64,000 bases of DNA, taken from positions 14,446,001-14,510,000 of the forward strand of contig OZ316893.1 of assembly GCA_973895155.1 (NCBI GenBank). Direction: 5' to 3'. How positions within the stretch are numbered: the stretch's first letter is position 1; every line of letters begins with the position of its first letter. The DNA comes from Marsupella aquatica (Eukaryota; Marchantiophyta). Both the position numbers and the translations under genes were made by a program. Shown here piece by piece: positions 44,458 through 56,690 of the stretch. The notes beneath the pieces were generated by a model. It saw nothing but the letters and a program-made list of their open reading frames with translations. It made no database searches and had not been told where the DNA came from.

Positions 44458-47228
44458 GTGAGCGTGAAAAGCTCGGCCTATTGGAAGGGAGGAGGGGCCG
44501 GTCGGACGATGAGCCCTCAGAGTATAAAAGGAGGGCCATTCTCTCGCATTACACTCACACTCCATTCCGCGCGCCAGCTTCAACCTCAACCACTTCGTCC
44601 CTCCTTAGTCGTCCACCGTCACTCCTGGATGTCTGTCACGATATTGTCCAGTTCGGCCCTTCAATTTTGGCTGCAATTCCTATCCATAGGAAGTCACTTA
44701 GCCAAGTCCTTAGCCGAAGTCAACCCGCGCCGATACGAGACCGAACGAGCTTACGAGAGAGCCATTCGCTTAGCCGGCCAAAATCACTATAACGGCGACT
44801 TCTCCCTCCCTTTTGAGAGTGAGCTTTGCTGAGTCGACAAAATCAGCAAATACTTTTTCGTCGATGAGAAGTACGTCGGATTTTGGGAAGCACTTCTTTG
44901 GCTTTTGGACAAGGTTTACCATCTCTTGGGCACAATAGACTTGCAACCACACCATTACGACCATATCCCCGCCCAGGTTCAAACCTCCATCGACTGTCAG
45001 TTTGGCCCTGCTCAAACAAGTGAGACTCCTATCCTATCATCACTCAACTTCCCCAGGAACTACTTAAATCTCATGGCGCCTCCACCAGCCGCAACTGGCA
45101 CCAACCCATCCGCGACCGCACCAACACCACCTCGGCCTCAGCCAAGTCGATCTCCACCACCGATAGCACCACCTCTTCGAGTGCGATCCATGGTAAATGC
45201 GGTGAATATTAGCTCCAAAGATGAGGAAGCTCATCCTCCTCTGAATCGATGGCCGCGGGGTACGACTCAACAGGCGCCAAGCAACCCGGCGCCACTCCAG
45301 CAAGCCCGAGGGGATAACACGGTGACTCTAGCGGCTCCGGCACCAATACTCACGGCAGTAGCACTACCGCCGCCCGAACGGGAGGATGGGGAGATGTCCC
45401 CCTCTTCTAGTCACCCCGGGAATCAGCCTCGGGGTAGAAAGAGAAAGGAACCCGCAGCTATATCCGGGTTGCCTTTAGCCACAGTTGTAGTGGCCAAGCG
45501 GACCATGCATCGCATGGGGGAGAATGTTCACAAGAACATCCTCCACCCCAAGCATGCATGCTACCTGAAGACCCAAGGGTTTGAGCACCTCGCCTCCCTC
45601 CCTTGGAATGGAAGCAGGTATTACGGGCAGGATATGACGGAGTTCATTCAAAACTTTGACGAGGCCCTTCAACAAACCCGGGCGCACGGGAGAGTGATGT
45701 GTCTCAATGAGGCACGTTTGAAGATGATTTTTGGCCTACCCGAGGGGATAAACCAGGTAGAGTCTCGGGCTCCTGGGGGCAAGGGAGCTAAATATCAGTC
45801 CTCTAGCTTCCCGGCCAAGGGAGCAGTGGACAATGGATTCTTGATGAGGACGTGCCTCATCCCGGAGGTAGCATAACGCCTGGAGTTCCAGCGGTACGCC
45901 CTCCACATGATGGAACCACGGGGTGAAATGTCCGCCGCCCAGGTCATCCAAACGGAGAACTTTTGGCCTAGGAAATGGGCATCCTTCTTCGTTAAGAAGT
46001 TCCACGAGGAGATGGAGCGGAGAAGGAAGACCTTATACCTCGGCGGAAAGGCGTACTTTGCGAGCCACATCAAGATCATCATCGAGTGGTACGCCCATTT
46101 TGACCCCCAAAGCCTTCCCCAGAGCAACGAGACGGAATTGACTCCGTCAAAGTGGGTGTTCCCAGCTCAGAAGAGGCGACCGCAGCCTGAGGCCCAAAAC
46201 CTGGCTGTCGCAAGACCTGCTTCCCCGAACCCGCCACCAGCCGCTCCCGCCCTGCCCAGCGTACCCATGGATGCAGTTATAGCAACCTTGGAAGCAATCA
46301 ACCAGGTCAACGCAATCAAAGTCGGGCCGGCCGAGGCCATACCCAAGCCCAATACTGCGGTGGCCGAGGAAATCTTGTCACCTCCTGCGACTATGCAGGA
46401 GGACCACCCAGACCAGCCCCTTTGACTGACTTACCTCAAGGGCTGGATGTTTCCACTCCTACTCCCTCGCGGGCTGGGGTCTGCCTGTGCCCAAGTCCAG
46501 ATGGGCATAGTCTGGATCACCCAGAACTCTTTGCGTCGGGCACGTTTCTGAACGGGTTGTTGGGAGATTTCTCTCAACAGATCACACGGGATACCGGAGA
46601 ATACATGGCACGGAAGGTGGCCTTCTTCTTCACCCAGGAGTTGGTTGCGGCTGTAAAGGCAGGACATGCGCAAGCTGAGACAGCGCAGAGAATAGAGCAA
46701 TACCATGTTGAGTCTGCCTACCTGAAGGACAAAGTGGCAGCCCTGGAGACTAAACTCCGGCAACTGCAACCTCAGGTAACGGCCATGGAGGATCAGGTTG
46801 CTGAGGCCAGGGCCCGGGCAGCCTTAGCAAAGCAGGCCGAGCTTGGAAAGGACTCCAAGATCGCCCGGCTCCGGACCAAGATTGACGGTTTGAAGGGACA
46901 AGCCGTCAGTTGGCAGAAGGATCTGGAGGAAGCTGACTCTCGATCTTAGCGGACGCAGCCGAGATTAATTGACACCTTGAAGACAGAGGTAGCACGGCTT
47001 CAGGGAGAGGCCACCAAGCAGGCCCAGTTGGTGGATAAGTTGACGAGCGACGTCCAACAACTGGAGGAGGCATGTCAAGAGGCCGCGGAAGAGACGGACA
47101 CGGTGAAGCGTGAGAATGAATCTCTGCTGGACCAGGTCCAGCTGCTCAAGCAGGATACCGACAGGCTTAGGAGGCAGCGGGATAGCCGCTTCCACTCAAG
47201 CGGCTCTGGCAAGCGTGCCAGACATTAG
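44458..47228 (+). pseudogene. Unrecognised transposon-like ORF: Pro-rich head, gag-like middle, coiled-coil tail
   Basis: One reading frame can be followed from about 44,600 to 46,425, broken by TGA at 44,830-44,832 and TAA at 45,874-45,876. It then shifts by one frame near 46,422 and runs on past a TAG at 46,947-46,949 to the end at 47,228. Segments in order: a hydrophobic/aromatic start (GFWEALLWLLDKVYHLLG), a Pro/Ala-rich linker (~45,070-45,450), a compact domain (HACYLKTQGFEHLASLPW, RLKMIFGLPEG, RYALHMMEPRGEMSA, FHEEMERRRKTLYLGGKAYF), a second Pro/Ala linker, and a long heptad coiled coil. The layout recalls the gag-only ORF of some large plant elements, but I cannot name a family. The codon use is GC-rich, unlike the flanks. 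Few lesions over ~2.6 kb suggest recent decay. Confidence 0.55.
44523..44529 (+). promoter_or_regulatory. TATA box of the GC-rich element
   Basis: TATAAAA lies about 80-100 bp upstream of the first coherent coding sequence, within GTATAAAAGGAGGGCC, followed by a C/T-rich, initiator-like CTCGCATTACACTCACAC about 30 bp downstream. The spacing fits a Pol II core promoter. Confidence 0.5.
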
Positions 47229-48780
47229 CGGCGGAGTAGGATTAAAGTAGAGTTAGGAGTAGCTAAATCGGGCTATAGGGACAAGCGCCTGCCTAGTTAA
47301 AGCGGCGCTACCATACTGTCCAGCCTGTGTAGAATAGAATCTTCTAATAAGACAAGCCATTTCCCGGCCTGACAACCAGCTTAGTTAGGATCTTAGTTAG
47401 TAAATATTCGGGCACGAAGGCACTCCGGTCCTCGGCCCTTAGTATTTAGTGCACCCCTCAGTAGAGGCAGGGGGTTTTTAGTCTCAGAGTTGGACATCCA
47501 CGGTATGTGCGGGGAGTCCCAACCTCTGTGAGTGAAGGAGTACCAAGGGGACGGCGTAGGACTAAGCTCGTTGGGCGAGTGCGGAGCCGGGCTCCGTTGT
47601 AGTGTGTACACCCTCGGCCTTGGACCTGTTCATTCAGGAGCTTTCGGGTCAACTAAGTGTATGTGTATGTCCCCTATGTAGTAAAATCCTTTCCCATTAT
47701 TTCCTTCATGTAAATCAAGATTGTATGCTAGTGTGTGTATGCATGTGTGAATCTCGTGTATGGGTGCTAACGCTTGGCCAAACGCACTACCCGAGCCGTG
47801 CACAGGGTGCAGGTTGCAGGCAAGTGGTTGCGAGCCCGGGTTGAGTAACCGTATCATCGAATCCGGATCAAAGGCGGACAACATGAAGGCTTAGAAGCCC
47901 GTAAGCCAGGGTCGATCCCGCTATCGACTAAGGTACATTCCGGCGACGGAACACAAACCATACCTAGGAGGTGTCCGTACATGATAGTGGACGCACTTAG
48001 CGCTAGTTTACGTGAGTTAGGTGCATTCCGTGCTTCCCTCCCTGCCCGAACCCTCATATTTACGAAGGATTGCCTGTCTAAGCCGAAATCGGGTTAAGGC
48101 CTAGGCTGATGACGTGACATGTGGCAAAAACAATGTAATTTCTGGGCGCCATGCCGTAAATATTAAGCGTAAAAAATCCAGAATACAAAGGAAGAGATGT
48201 CATTTAGTAAAGTAAAGTTACCAGTTGTCAATGATATATCAGTGTTTTACATCAAAATGCTTGTATTTTTTAATTGTTTGCAAGTTTAAAAACATAACCA
48301 ATTGATAAAAATGTACATATCACTATATTCATTAAAACTGTACTTTTAAAAGTCCATAAGATGAACCCTAAAGTTATTTTTTTTCAGGCCAAATTTCTAT
48401 TAAAGCATTCCCAAAAGCTAATTTTTTTCAGCCCAAATATACACTTTTGAACGCCCAAAATTTTGTTTTTTTCACCCAAATGTTTAATAATAACTTAAAT
48501 CATATAAATATTAATTTAAAAATTAGAGTAAATTTAATTTAGTCCAAAAATCAGAGGCCAATACCACTCAGACCATCTATAAATTAAAAAATATAGATGG
48601 TCATAAATCAAGGGTCAAAATGAGATTGACCCACTATATAATTATTAAATTGTCCAGTCCAGTGAGAGAGCCTCACACTAAGCATATATCCTAATTATTT
48701 ACTTTATCCTACATGTTCAAAACATATCCTTTCAAGACATAATATGAATGTACAATTCAGGGTAGGCACTAGAGCAACCC
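47229..48780. other. Downstream part of the GC-rich element and AT-rich spacer; no gene recognised
   Basis: 47,229 to about 48,060 keeps the GC-rich, plus-strand transcript-like character of the preceding ORF and may be its 3' UTR or LTR-like end. From about 48,150 the sequence is AT-rich and featureless. Confidence 0.4.
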
Positions 48781-49131
48781 TATCTCCTAATGATCAAGAC
48801 AAAACTCATTTGAACAAGAAAGTCTGCTTCCTGATTTATCATAGCGGATGTCACGGTTGCAAGTATCTCTCGCATGGTGGTTCTTAAACTTATTGGTGAT
48901 ATCCCTAGTTCTGAGAACTTTCCAAATAAAATGCCTTCTATTTTGTGTATGAGGACCAGAATAGTTGTCTCCAAGTATTACGTTTGCAGTTTCTTCGATC
49001 TCATCCGTGGTCCACGTCTCCAGTGGTGGGTAGTGCTGCACCTCGTTCTTTCCGTCCCAAGGAATCTCTTTAGGAGTCACATCCAAGATGGTTCCAAACT
49101 CCCTATGGATACAACGACAATCTCCCCACTT

Positions 49132-51386
49132 CTATTCCAAAAGAGCATAGATGGCAGCATGATCCTCCTTGCTTGTTAATAAATTGAAAACAGACCACTT
49201 TGGATTGTTGACAGTGATATAATGTCGAACGCAGTAAGCCTTTCTCAATTTGCAAAGATACGGCCATAATATCTCGGGCAAAAAAGTGTCATTTGAAGCT
49301 GTGTGAGTAAATGGATTTGGAAACAATGCCTTCAATGGAGAATCATCAATAAGCACTGTATTAGAAACATCATATTTTTCTGGAAAACGGTCCCAAATGG
49401 TTTGCAAATTCTTCAGAAGTAAATTGGCCTTCCCATCTGTTATATCTGGCCTTTGGATGCAACTATCAAAGGTATCTTCTTGAGTAAAGACAAACTTGAA
49501 CTTCTGTCGCTCCTTCTCAGTGAAAATCAACTCCATTAAGTCCATTGTTTTTGGCCTCCTTGCACAGGTCCAAATTGCGACGTCAAAAACCATGAAAGCT
49601 GCATATAGAAATTCGTGGAGGTATGGGCGCTCCACATACATGAAATTAAACCCTCAACGTCTCCCCCAGTGCACACCACGTAAACTTGTTTGATTTCGCC
49701 ATGGTCCTGAGCTTCTGGTCTTAATGCAATCCCAACAAATCTTGTTAAGGTCAAGAACCAAGAGCTTTCGCCGGATCGGAGAGTGTAGTATTGGAGTGAA
49801 TTCTGGAAACATTAACATAAGCCCTTAGTCAATGCGACTCAAAGTTTAAACAATTACTACGGAGGAAAATTCTCAAAATTTGAAATCAAACAAACTTTGT
49901 TATAGCATTTGAAGTAGAGAGGAACGACCCTGGGGCAACCCTCCTAGAAAAACATTAATTACATTCAATTGCCATTTTTTAGATCCAAAGTATACCTGGG
50001 TCAAACCCTTCCTCCACAGCAACGCTTTCCGAGGGAATGCCAACAAAATCCTTTGAGGAAGGAGATTCTACGACGGAACTTTGGTCTGTAAAAAAGTTTA
50101 TTATTACAAAGATAAAGCTTAGATTGTCATTAAAATACCAAGAACCAAAGAAAGGGCTAATAATTTCCAATGCTAAAATGCCCAAATTCATCTATTGTTT
50201 GATCACCTAGAACACTCTGTATCTCGGAATTGATACCACTGGGAAGTTGCTCTTCAAAGGATGGGGGTGCAAAAACTAGGCTCAGTCTCAAGTTCAGTTT
50301 TTTGTAATCTGATTTTGCCATTATCTTTGGAGCATCGTCTAGTGATTCTATCATTCCAACCTTTGGTCCATTTCTCCATATAAAATGAGTTGCAGGACGG
50401 ACTGTTTTCATATATCCAGTCCTGCCGATCTCGGATCCAGAATTTTGTGAAAATGATAATACTACAGGGCTTCCTGTAGAAGCACTTGTAAAACCAAATT
50501 TAGTCTCTGATGAGCAATATAGAGGAGACATGGGAGGATTTGAAGCACCTGCCTTCTCTTCTTCATTTGCAGCGGTCTCAGGTACTTGACGATCATCCGC
50601 CTTTGCAAGTGCAATGTCTGACATTTCTCCCAATTCTACTGCATCAATATTGCCTAGACCATCTGCGGTTGCCTTCCAATGTGCGTCCGATGTGGACGAT
50701 GTAAGATCTGGGTCCGATTGGTGCATCCAATTCTCTACACCGGCAAAGGGATTTCTTGGTGGGTCGCCCTCAGGTCGACCCACAACATCGGCCAACCCCA
50801 CACCAAAGTAGGGAATACCTACCACTTGTGTTCCACGTTCATCCAAATGTCGAGTGACCCTGTCGTCTGTGTCGTGACCCAATTCTCCTTCCTCAATATC
50901 ATCTTCGCCCTGGTCTACGCCTTCTTTGGCACCAACATGCTCGGAAACCCCATCGCGGGCTCTACCAAATTTGGAACCGCCCATCCGGTCACTCATTATG
51001 GAAGGAACTTTCTCACAGAGAACCCTTCCATATGCCTGAGTGAAATCATATTCATCCTCAGTGTCTGAATACGCAAAGCATTCTCTGAAACACAACAATG
51101 ACACCTTCATAACCTGTCCTCCCGAGAAAAAGTCAAGTATAGTCTCCCCTTCAGCCGAAAAAAAATCAATAATACTCTGCAGCATACATTTTGGCTTAGC
51201 GTGAATATTCACAAAGCCACCTCTACTTCCCACCATCTCAAACATGGGAGCCTTTCGTAAGACATCTCCAATGTGAAATGCCGAAGTTGACTTAGTCTCT
51301 GTCTCCTTACTTGTCTTACTCTTATTCTTATCTCGCTTCTCCGTCTTGTCTTCCACTTGGAAATCAGGGTCGATCGCCGAATTGCA
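49132..51386 (-). CDS. Methyltransferase-motif-I-like / HAD (FCP1-NIF type) phosphatase gene model, three exons, one in-frame stop
   Basis: Proposed exons: about 51,386-50,207, 50,085-49,996 and 49,802-49,132, with GT-AG junctions (CTAG|GTGATC; TTTTTTACAG|; CCCAG|GTATAC; TTTCCAG|) that keep one frame. The first exon has an AKPKCMLQSIIDFFSAEG segment then ETILDFFSGG, resembling the KP..L...I..FS..G..VLDPFxGSG motif I of N4/N6 DNA methyltransferases, though the usual GSG is GGQ. A Ser/Asp/Glu-rich region follows. The last exon is an FCP1/NIF-type HAD domain: RRKLLVLDLN (nucleophile Asp; second Asp replaced by Asn, as in several plant members), ERPYLHEFL, FDVAIWT and TVLIDDSPLKAL. A TGA at 49,654-49,656 falls between LDLN and ERPYL. 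The 5' end is unresolved; further exons may exist. A trailing frame at 49,086-48,787 may be decayed 3' sequence. Confidence 0.6.
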
Positions 51387-51649
51387 CTAGTAGAAACCGG
51401 GGCAATTTAGACCAAACCTTATAGGACTAAGGCCACTAAGTCCTTTTTTACAACTTCAAATGACTCGGAACCATTGCACCGGTTCACATGAACACTACAA
51501 AAGACTTTGAGTGCTTTTTGGTTTAGGATAAGACTATGAAAAGTTTCCACGTACCCTACTTTGTGAAAGGGTGAACACTCTCGCACATGAGTGTTGTAGG
51601 GTTTAGTTGTGGGCCTCAATTTGATAATGGGCATATGGGGGGTTTACGT

Positions 51650-52020
51650 CCGCTATATTGAACACGTACAAACTCACTACATGTCTAAATGCCCTAATGT
51701 CTCATATACTCCATAGTGGGTTTAGGGGGGGTTTACGTCTCAAGGGTGGGCCGGTTATATGTGAAGGGTGTGGGTGGTCACCACTAAAGGGGGTTTAGTA
51801 GGGTTTATATGTCAAGGGTGGGCCGGTTAGGTCTCAAGGGGGTGGGGGTCACCAACATCCCGTTCTATTCAAGTTTGCCAAGCCAAGAACCGGGTGCACA
51901 CATACCCAAGATTTTTGGGCTAGCATGATTTTCAATTCACAGCCGGCTCTACTTCACCAACATCCGGCTTTATTGAACTTTTCCAAGCCAAGAAAAATTT
52001 GCTGAAATACCCAAGATGGC
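51650..52020. repeat. Two tandem duplications upstream of the HAD gene model
   Basis: GGGTTTACGTCTCAAGGGTG/GGGCCGGTTA and GGTCACCA recur at about 51,727-51,785 and 51,796-51,855. Then TTCACCAACATCCGG/TTCTATT, TTGCCAAGCCAAGAA and ATACCCAAGAT recur at about 51,849-51,912 and 51,954-52,016. Confidence 0.7.
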
Positions 52021-52529
52021 CATGCAGTAACACTTCAATGTAGTGGTGTCTCACTTTGGGTGACACTCAACGGCTCACTCAAACGGTAAGGTTGAGTGGC
52101 TCCCCTTAATGACTTAAGTCCCCTAATCTAGTAAAGAGGCACTAAACTGGTCTTTGGGAGTGACTTTGGAGTGTTTGGGCCATCGTCATTGGACGCAAAA
52201 CGTGAGGGGTCCAAGGTTCGGGGTTTTACGTTGGATTTAGGTTTTGGCTGTAGGGCTAAGAAGGTTGTGGCTGCTGCAACCTTCGATCGGAGCTAGTTGT
52301 GAGGGCTTCATTCTTCGGGGATTTTTGAGAGAAGGGCCTCTCATTGTTGCACAATTCTCCTGACCCGCACTGCCGATGTGTTGTGGCTGCACCCAGAGCG
52401 ACTTGGTGTTGCCATTTGTTTCAAGAAGGTTGTGCTACCATCGCGAGCTGTTGAGGAGAGGGCCAGTTGCTTGCAAAAGGATTTGTAGATTGTGTCGGAG
52501 GTCTAGATTTCTCCATTTCTACCAAGAAA

Positions 52530-53065
52530 CGACGTGCAACAAGGCAATGTGGAGCGCAACGGCAATGTCCAGGGTAGTCCTGAGTGCTTAGGTCATTCCA
52601 TTCCTTATGAGAAATGTCGTGCGGCAGGGCAATGTGCAGTGCAACGGCAACAATGTCGAGGGCACTCCTTAGTGCTTAGGTTTTCAGTGAGTTGCAGTTC
52701 GAGAGGAGCTATGATCTGGGGACTGAGGCGCTGAGGGTTTAGCTGAGGGGAGGAGCTGTGATCTGGGAAGGTGTTGCGGTGCCAAGGTCTATTGTAAGGT
52801 GAGGTGATTGTTGCGGAAGTTTAACTGTAGTGGGTCCTTAAGGTCGCGGAGGCATTCAAAGGAGGCGTGAGTAGGGCGGCAATCGTTTGTTGCTGCGGAA
52901 GGAGGACATTGGAGTTGTGAAGGCGCTGTGGAAGGCGACCACTGCGGAAGGTGGACTGCAGTGGGTCCTTAAAGCTTGCGGAGGCATTGAAAGGAGGCTG
53001 AGCAGGGAGGCAATCGTTGCTGCTGCGGAAGGTGGACATTGGAGTTGTGAAGGAGGTCGTGGAGC
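52530..53065. repeat. Two further tandem duplications (~90 bp and ~130 bp units)
   Basis: GTGCAACAAGGCAATGTG, GCAACGGCAA and AGTGCTTAGGT occur at about 52,532-52,593 and 52,618-52,682. TGCAGTGGGTCCTTAA, GCGGAGGCATT, AAAGGAGGC and GCTGCGGAAGG.GGACATTG occur at about 52,825-52,920 and 52,957-53,052. Confidence 0.75.
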
Positions 53066-55590
53066 TTAAAGAGCAGTTGCAAAATCGGGAGCCGGTTGTT
53101 TGTTAGGAGGAAGCAGTTGATAGTGCTGCCATTGGTTATCAGTGTCATCAGCCAAAGGTTAGTCCCGGCCATGCAGCTGAAAGTGCGCTTCTTTCATCCC
53201 TTTTCCAGCAACTTTAGTTCCACATTGTTTTGTTGGGTTGTCTGTTGAATACTTTCATTGCCTCTACAGGCTGAAGGTTACTATAGGCCCTGGCTTGCGC
53301 ACCCACTCCTTACACTCATGCCCAAAAACCAAACAACAAGTAGCAGAGCTCAAGCAGATCCGCTCCGCTCTGTTCTCAGCTGGCTGCGTAGTAGCTACAT
53401 CTCCTCTGGTCCATCCTATTTTGAGCAATGTCATACCTCCATAGCATACAGCTTGCCTGATTGAATGGTACATTAGGTTCAGCACATTCTCCCTATGGCT
53501 GAAGAGTTATGGAAAACCCCAACACAATGAAATTCGTTATGATTTGTCTTGGCAGTCGAAGCTGCTGAAATTGCCGATTCTGATTGGATTCGGTAGGAAT
53601 TCAGAATTTGTTGAGTTTGTTTGTCGCTGGATATGAGTTATTCAAGACTCCATGATTTGAGAGAAGCCATTTAGCATCCCTTGTAGATCCTGGTACCATC
53701 TGACATTGTGAGGGCTCGAAAGCCTCAAGTGACCGGGCCATCGTTGTATGCAAATTTTTGTTGTTGTATTCATGTACATCCCTGCTTGGATGAGGCGTGG
53801 TGTTGCTTGTAATCATGTATTTCTTCACACTAGAAAAGCAGTCTGTCATATGAGGTTGTCGGGATTGTCTTCCGGTCAGTCATCTTACATCTTTGTGTTG
53901 TTTTGCGTTTCAGTGAAGGGCACTAGCAAGTAGCAAGAGCAGCGAGCTGGTGATTTGCACCTTAGGCTTGGGCTACGGAGGGAGTTGCTGCAGCACCACG
54001 ACAGAGAACGAAAGCACGGGTAACATTACCACTATAATTGTTGAAGAAAATACCTTTACCTGCTGCCATTTAAGCCGAGTGCACCGCCTTAAGTTTAAAG
54101 ATCCCGTTGCTGGTAAGACATCATGGCTACATTGCTTTTCGATGTTGTCCTCTGTCCTTTTGTGGGATTCAGCCTGAGCTAGCTGAATCCAATCCAGGAG
54201 TTGTTGCGCTAAGGTGAGACTTTGAGTTTAGGGTTGCTTGAGTGTCCGAGTAGGTTTTCTCTTTGCGTGGGCAGCTAGAAGGTAAGCTCGGGGGCTTTAC
54301 AAAGGGTTAGTGTTGCGGACTTTCCCTCCTGGACGTTGTGTGTCTTCATTTGCAACTTGTTTGTGGACCTGTGATCCTGAGACTGTCAAAATTGTTGTGG
54401 CCGCACTGACAACTTGATGACGCGTTTTGTGGATGCACCGTTAGTAATCGCGAGTACAGCTCTCCAACAATTGCACTTACCATTTTTGACCACCTTGCAT
54501 GATGTCCATCCGTGGGCTGGACCCCAAGAAGTAGATTTCGGTAGATTTCGGTAGATTTTGGTAGATTTTGTCTCTGCCCCCGGTCCTCATTTTGTGCAAT
54601 GTCCGCCTGGCACTTGGTTCTTGATCCCTACATTATCGTCTGCCGCTCGGCTGCTTGCGGAAGGGATCAAACAGATTGGAGGTGCTTGGTCTTTTCATTT
54701 TGAGTGTCAGAGTTTAGGAGGACAGCTTGCACCATCGCCGACAAGAATGACCTGCTTGCAGAACAAGAGGGACGAGCGTGAGCTGCTTGCAGAATAGGAG
54801 ATTGACCGCGAGCACGAGCTGCTTGAAAAATAGGAGACTGAGGCCAACCTGCTTCTTTGTTGCTACTCTGGTTGCGCTGCTACATTGGTTGTTGATCTTC
54901 ACCCACCCACTTGCCTACTCAATTGATAGAGTACAGCTTTGTCTCTGCGTCTGTTACTGTTGTCTTTGTCCCTCCCCTTGAAATTGTGGGCCTTAAAAGG
55001 TCAGTAAGTTGGCTTATGTAGTTTTTATGTCCCTCCGCTATGTCAATGTGTGTTTCATTGCATCAGGGCATCAGTCGCTGTTTGCCTATAACCGGACTGT
55101 TCATTCTCTGTCCACTCATTTGATGTAATTCTTCCCATTGCCGCCCAATGCTATGGCGCCCATGCTACAATTTGTGGTTTTTGTCTAAGCACAAATCCTC
55201 TCTGTGCCTGGTTTCTGTGTCCCGTCATTTGGATTGATTGTGTAGACGTTTCCTCTTCTCCCAGTCCTTGTCATCCACCAGCCAAAGCACATTGGATTGT
55301 TTTCAAAGGAGGGCTGTGTAGTTTGGAGGGTTTGATCTATGCAACGGATTTGAGCAGATTGGCGGTTGTTAGTTTCTTCTTGTAAAACCTGTCTGTCTTT
55401 TCTGCTTTTGGCCATGCTCCTTCACTTCTTGCTGCAAGCTCAATGTGCTTCAGCTATGGCAATATTCACTTACCCTATCCCAACGGCACTACCGTGAGCT
55501 GTAGGACAGCCAACAGAAGCAGATTGTATCGATTGCATGTAAGTCAGGGTATTTTTATGTATTGCGGAACAACTGTCCAAGTATGCTGCA
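53066..55590. other. No intact gene; possible decayed exons on the plus strand
   Basis: Frames are short. At 54,740-54,890 a plus-strand frame repeats E-R/H-E-L-L-(A/E)-(E/K) heptad-like units (GAGCTGCTTG) with in-frame TAG codons, which looks like a decayed coiled coil. Nothing else is assignable. Confidence 0.35.
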
Positions 55591-55977
55591 ATGGCCGGTC
55601 TTGCACAGCTGAATGAGCCAATTTCATTTTCCCTGTGCACTTCTATTTCTCAGAGAATTCCCTGGTCATGCTCATTTCCCCCAGAGTTAGAAAACAAAGA
55701 AGAAGAGCTGACTAATTGTAATTCCAATCCATATCCTGATCGGTCAAGGATTGTTCACTACATTGGCCTTGTCATTGGCCGAGGTCACCAAATTTTGCTT
55801 GGTTTCATTCCTGTGGAGCACTGCTGTGATGGATTTGTCGTAGCATTCTGCAAACTCTCACGGTTTGCTTATGGCCATTATTTGCAATTTGCTGCTATTA
55901 ATATGTCTTCTTCTGAGCAGCATACACCAGAAGTAAGCAATAGTGGAGGTTTAACTGCACATCAACACATCTACTAA
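55591..55977 (+). CDS. Unrecognised ORF / probable internal exon
   Basis: The 128-codon frame starts with ATG at 55,591. An acceptor-like TCTTGCACAG| at about 55,599-55,608 and a good donor (CCAGAA|GTAAGC near 55,933) suggest that it is an internal exon of about 325 bp. The product has a globular-looking stretch (RSRIVHYIGLVIGRGHQILL, CCDGFVVAFCKLSRFAYGHY). I do not recognise the family. It lies on the same strand as the PHD and BRCT ORFs downstream and may belong to the same decayed or multi-exon locus. Confidence 0.35.
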   Translation: MAGLAQLNEPISFSLCTSISQRIPWSCSFPPELENKEEELTNCNSNPYPDRSRIVHYIGLVIGRGHQILLGFIPVEHCCDGFVVAFCKLSRFAYGHYLQFAAINMSSSEQHTPEVSNSGGLTAHQHIY

Positions 55978-56240
55978 ACTACCTCTCTGCTGCTCACTGG
56001 AGGGTGAGACTTTCACTCTTTCTGGATATTGTAGTTTGTAAGCAAGTTGATTAGGAGTGTTTCATGCTATGTTTACAGTGTGACCCCTAGCTGGAACCAA
56101 TGGAATGACACAGTGAGTGGGAACTGATAATTTAAGGTTGGTTGCTGTTGGTGAGGCAAGTACAGCTCCTGCTCACCTTGCTGATCGAAGGTGCTTATCA
56201 GAGGACGTGAACACACGACTTGTCCACAAAAGCAACACTT

Positions 56241-56690
56241 ATGGTGAGGACCCGCAACGCTGAACATGTGCGGCTTGCACGCAAGGCAGAGATGTTGCGC
56301 CTTGAGTATGTCAGACTTGGGATCCTTCCAGCCCAGTCTGCATGGTACTTTGAGTACCCAGTTGTTGCCAGGAACAACTACAGTCGGCCTGTACCTGCTT
56401 CTCCACCCTTCTCAACATCCTTGGTATTTCTGTCTCTAGTACATGACCCGCCACAAATTAGGGCCCAAGGGTGTGTGCACAGTTGCCAATATGACTGTCC
56501 TGCCTATAGGGCTTCTGGCCTAGAGTTGGATGACCGTTCTCTTGGATGTCGGTTTTTTCACAGAGCACAATGTATCATCTGGAACCACTCGCCATCCTGC
56601 AGTGTGCCTGGCGATGTCACTTGTCCTGCCCTCCCAGACCCCACCACCGGTCACTTTGGTGTCTACACATGTTTGGATCACACGCTCTAG
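56241..56690 (+). CDS. Unrecognised ORF, basic N-terminus, Cys-rich C-terminus
   Basis: About 149 codons from ATG at 56,241. The first ~50 residues look helical and basic (MVRTRNAEHVRLARKAEML); the C-terminal half is Cys/Pro-rich (GCVHSCQYDCPAYRASG, PSCSVPGDVTCPALP) without a recognisable zinc-finger spacing. A real gene, an exon or chance are all possible. Confidence 0.25.
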   Translation: MVRTRNAEHVRLARKAEMLRLEYVRLGILPAQSAWYFEYPVVARNNYSRPVPASPPFSTSLVFLSLVHDPPQIRAQGCVHSCQYDCPAYRASGLELDDRSLGCRFFHRAQCIIWNHSPSCSVPGDVTCPALPDPTTGHFGVYTCLDHTL

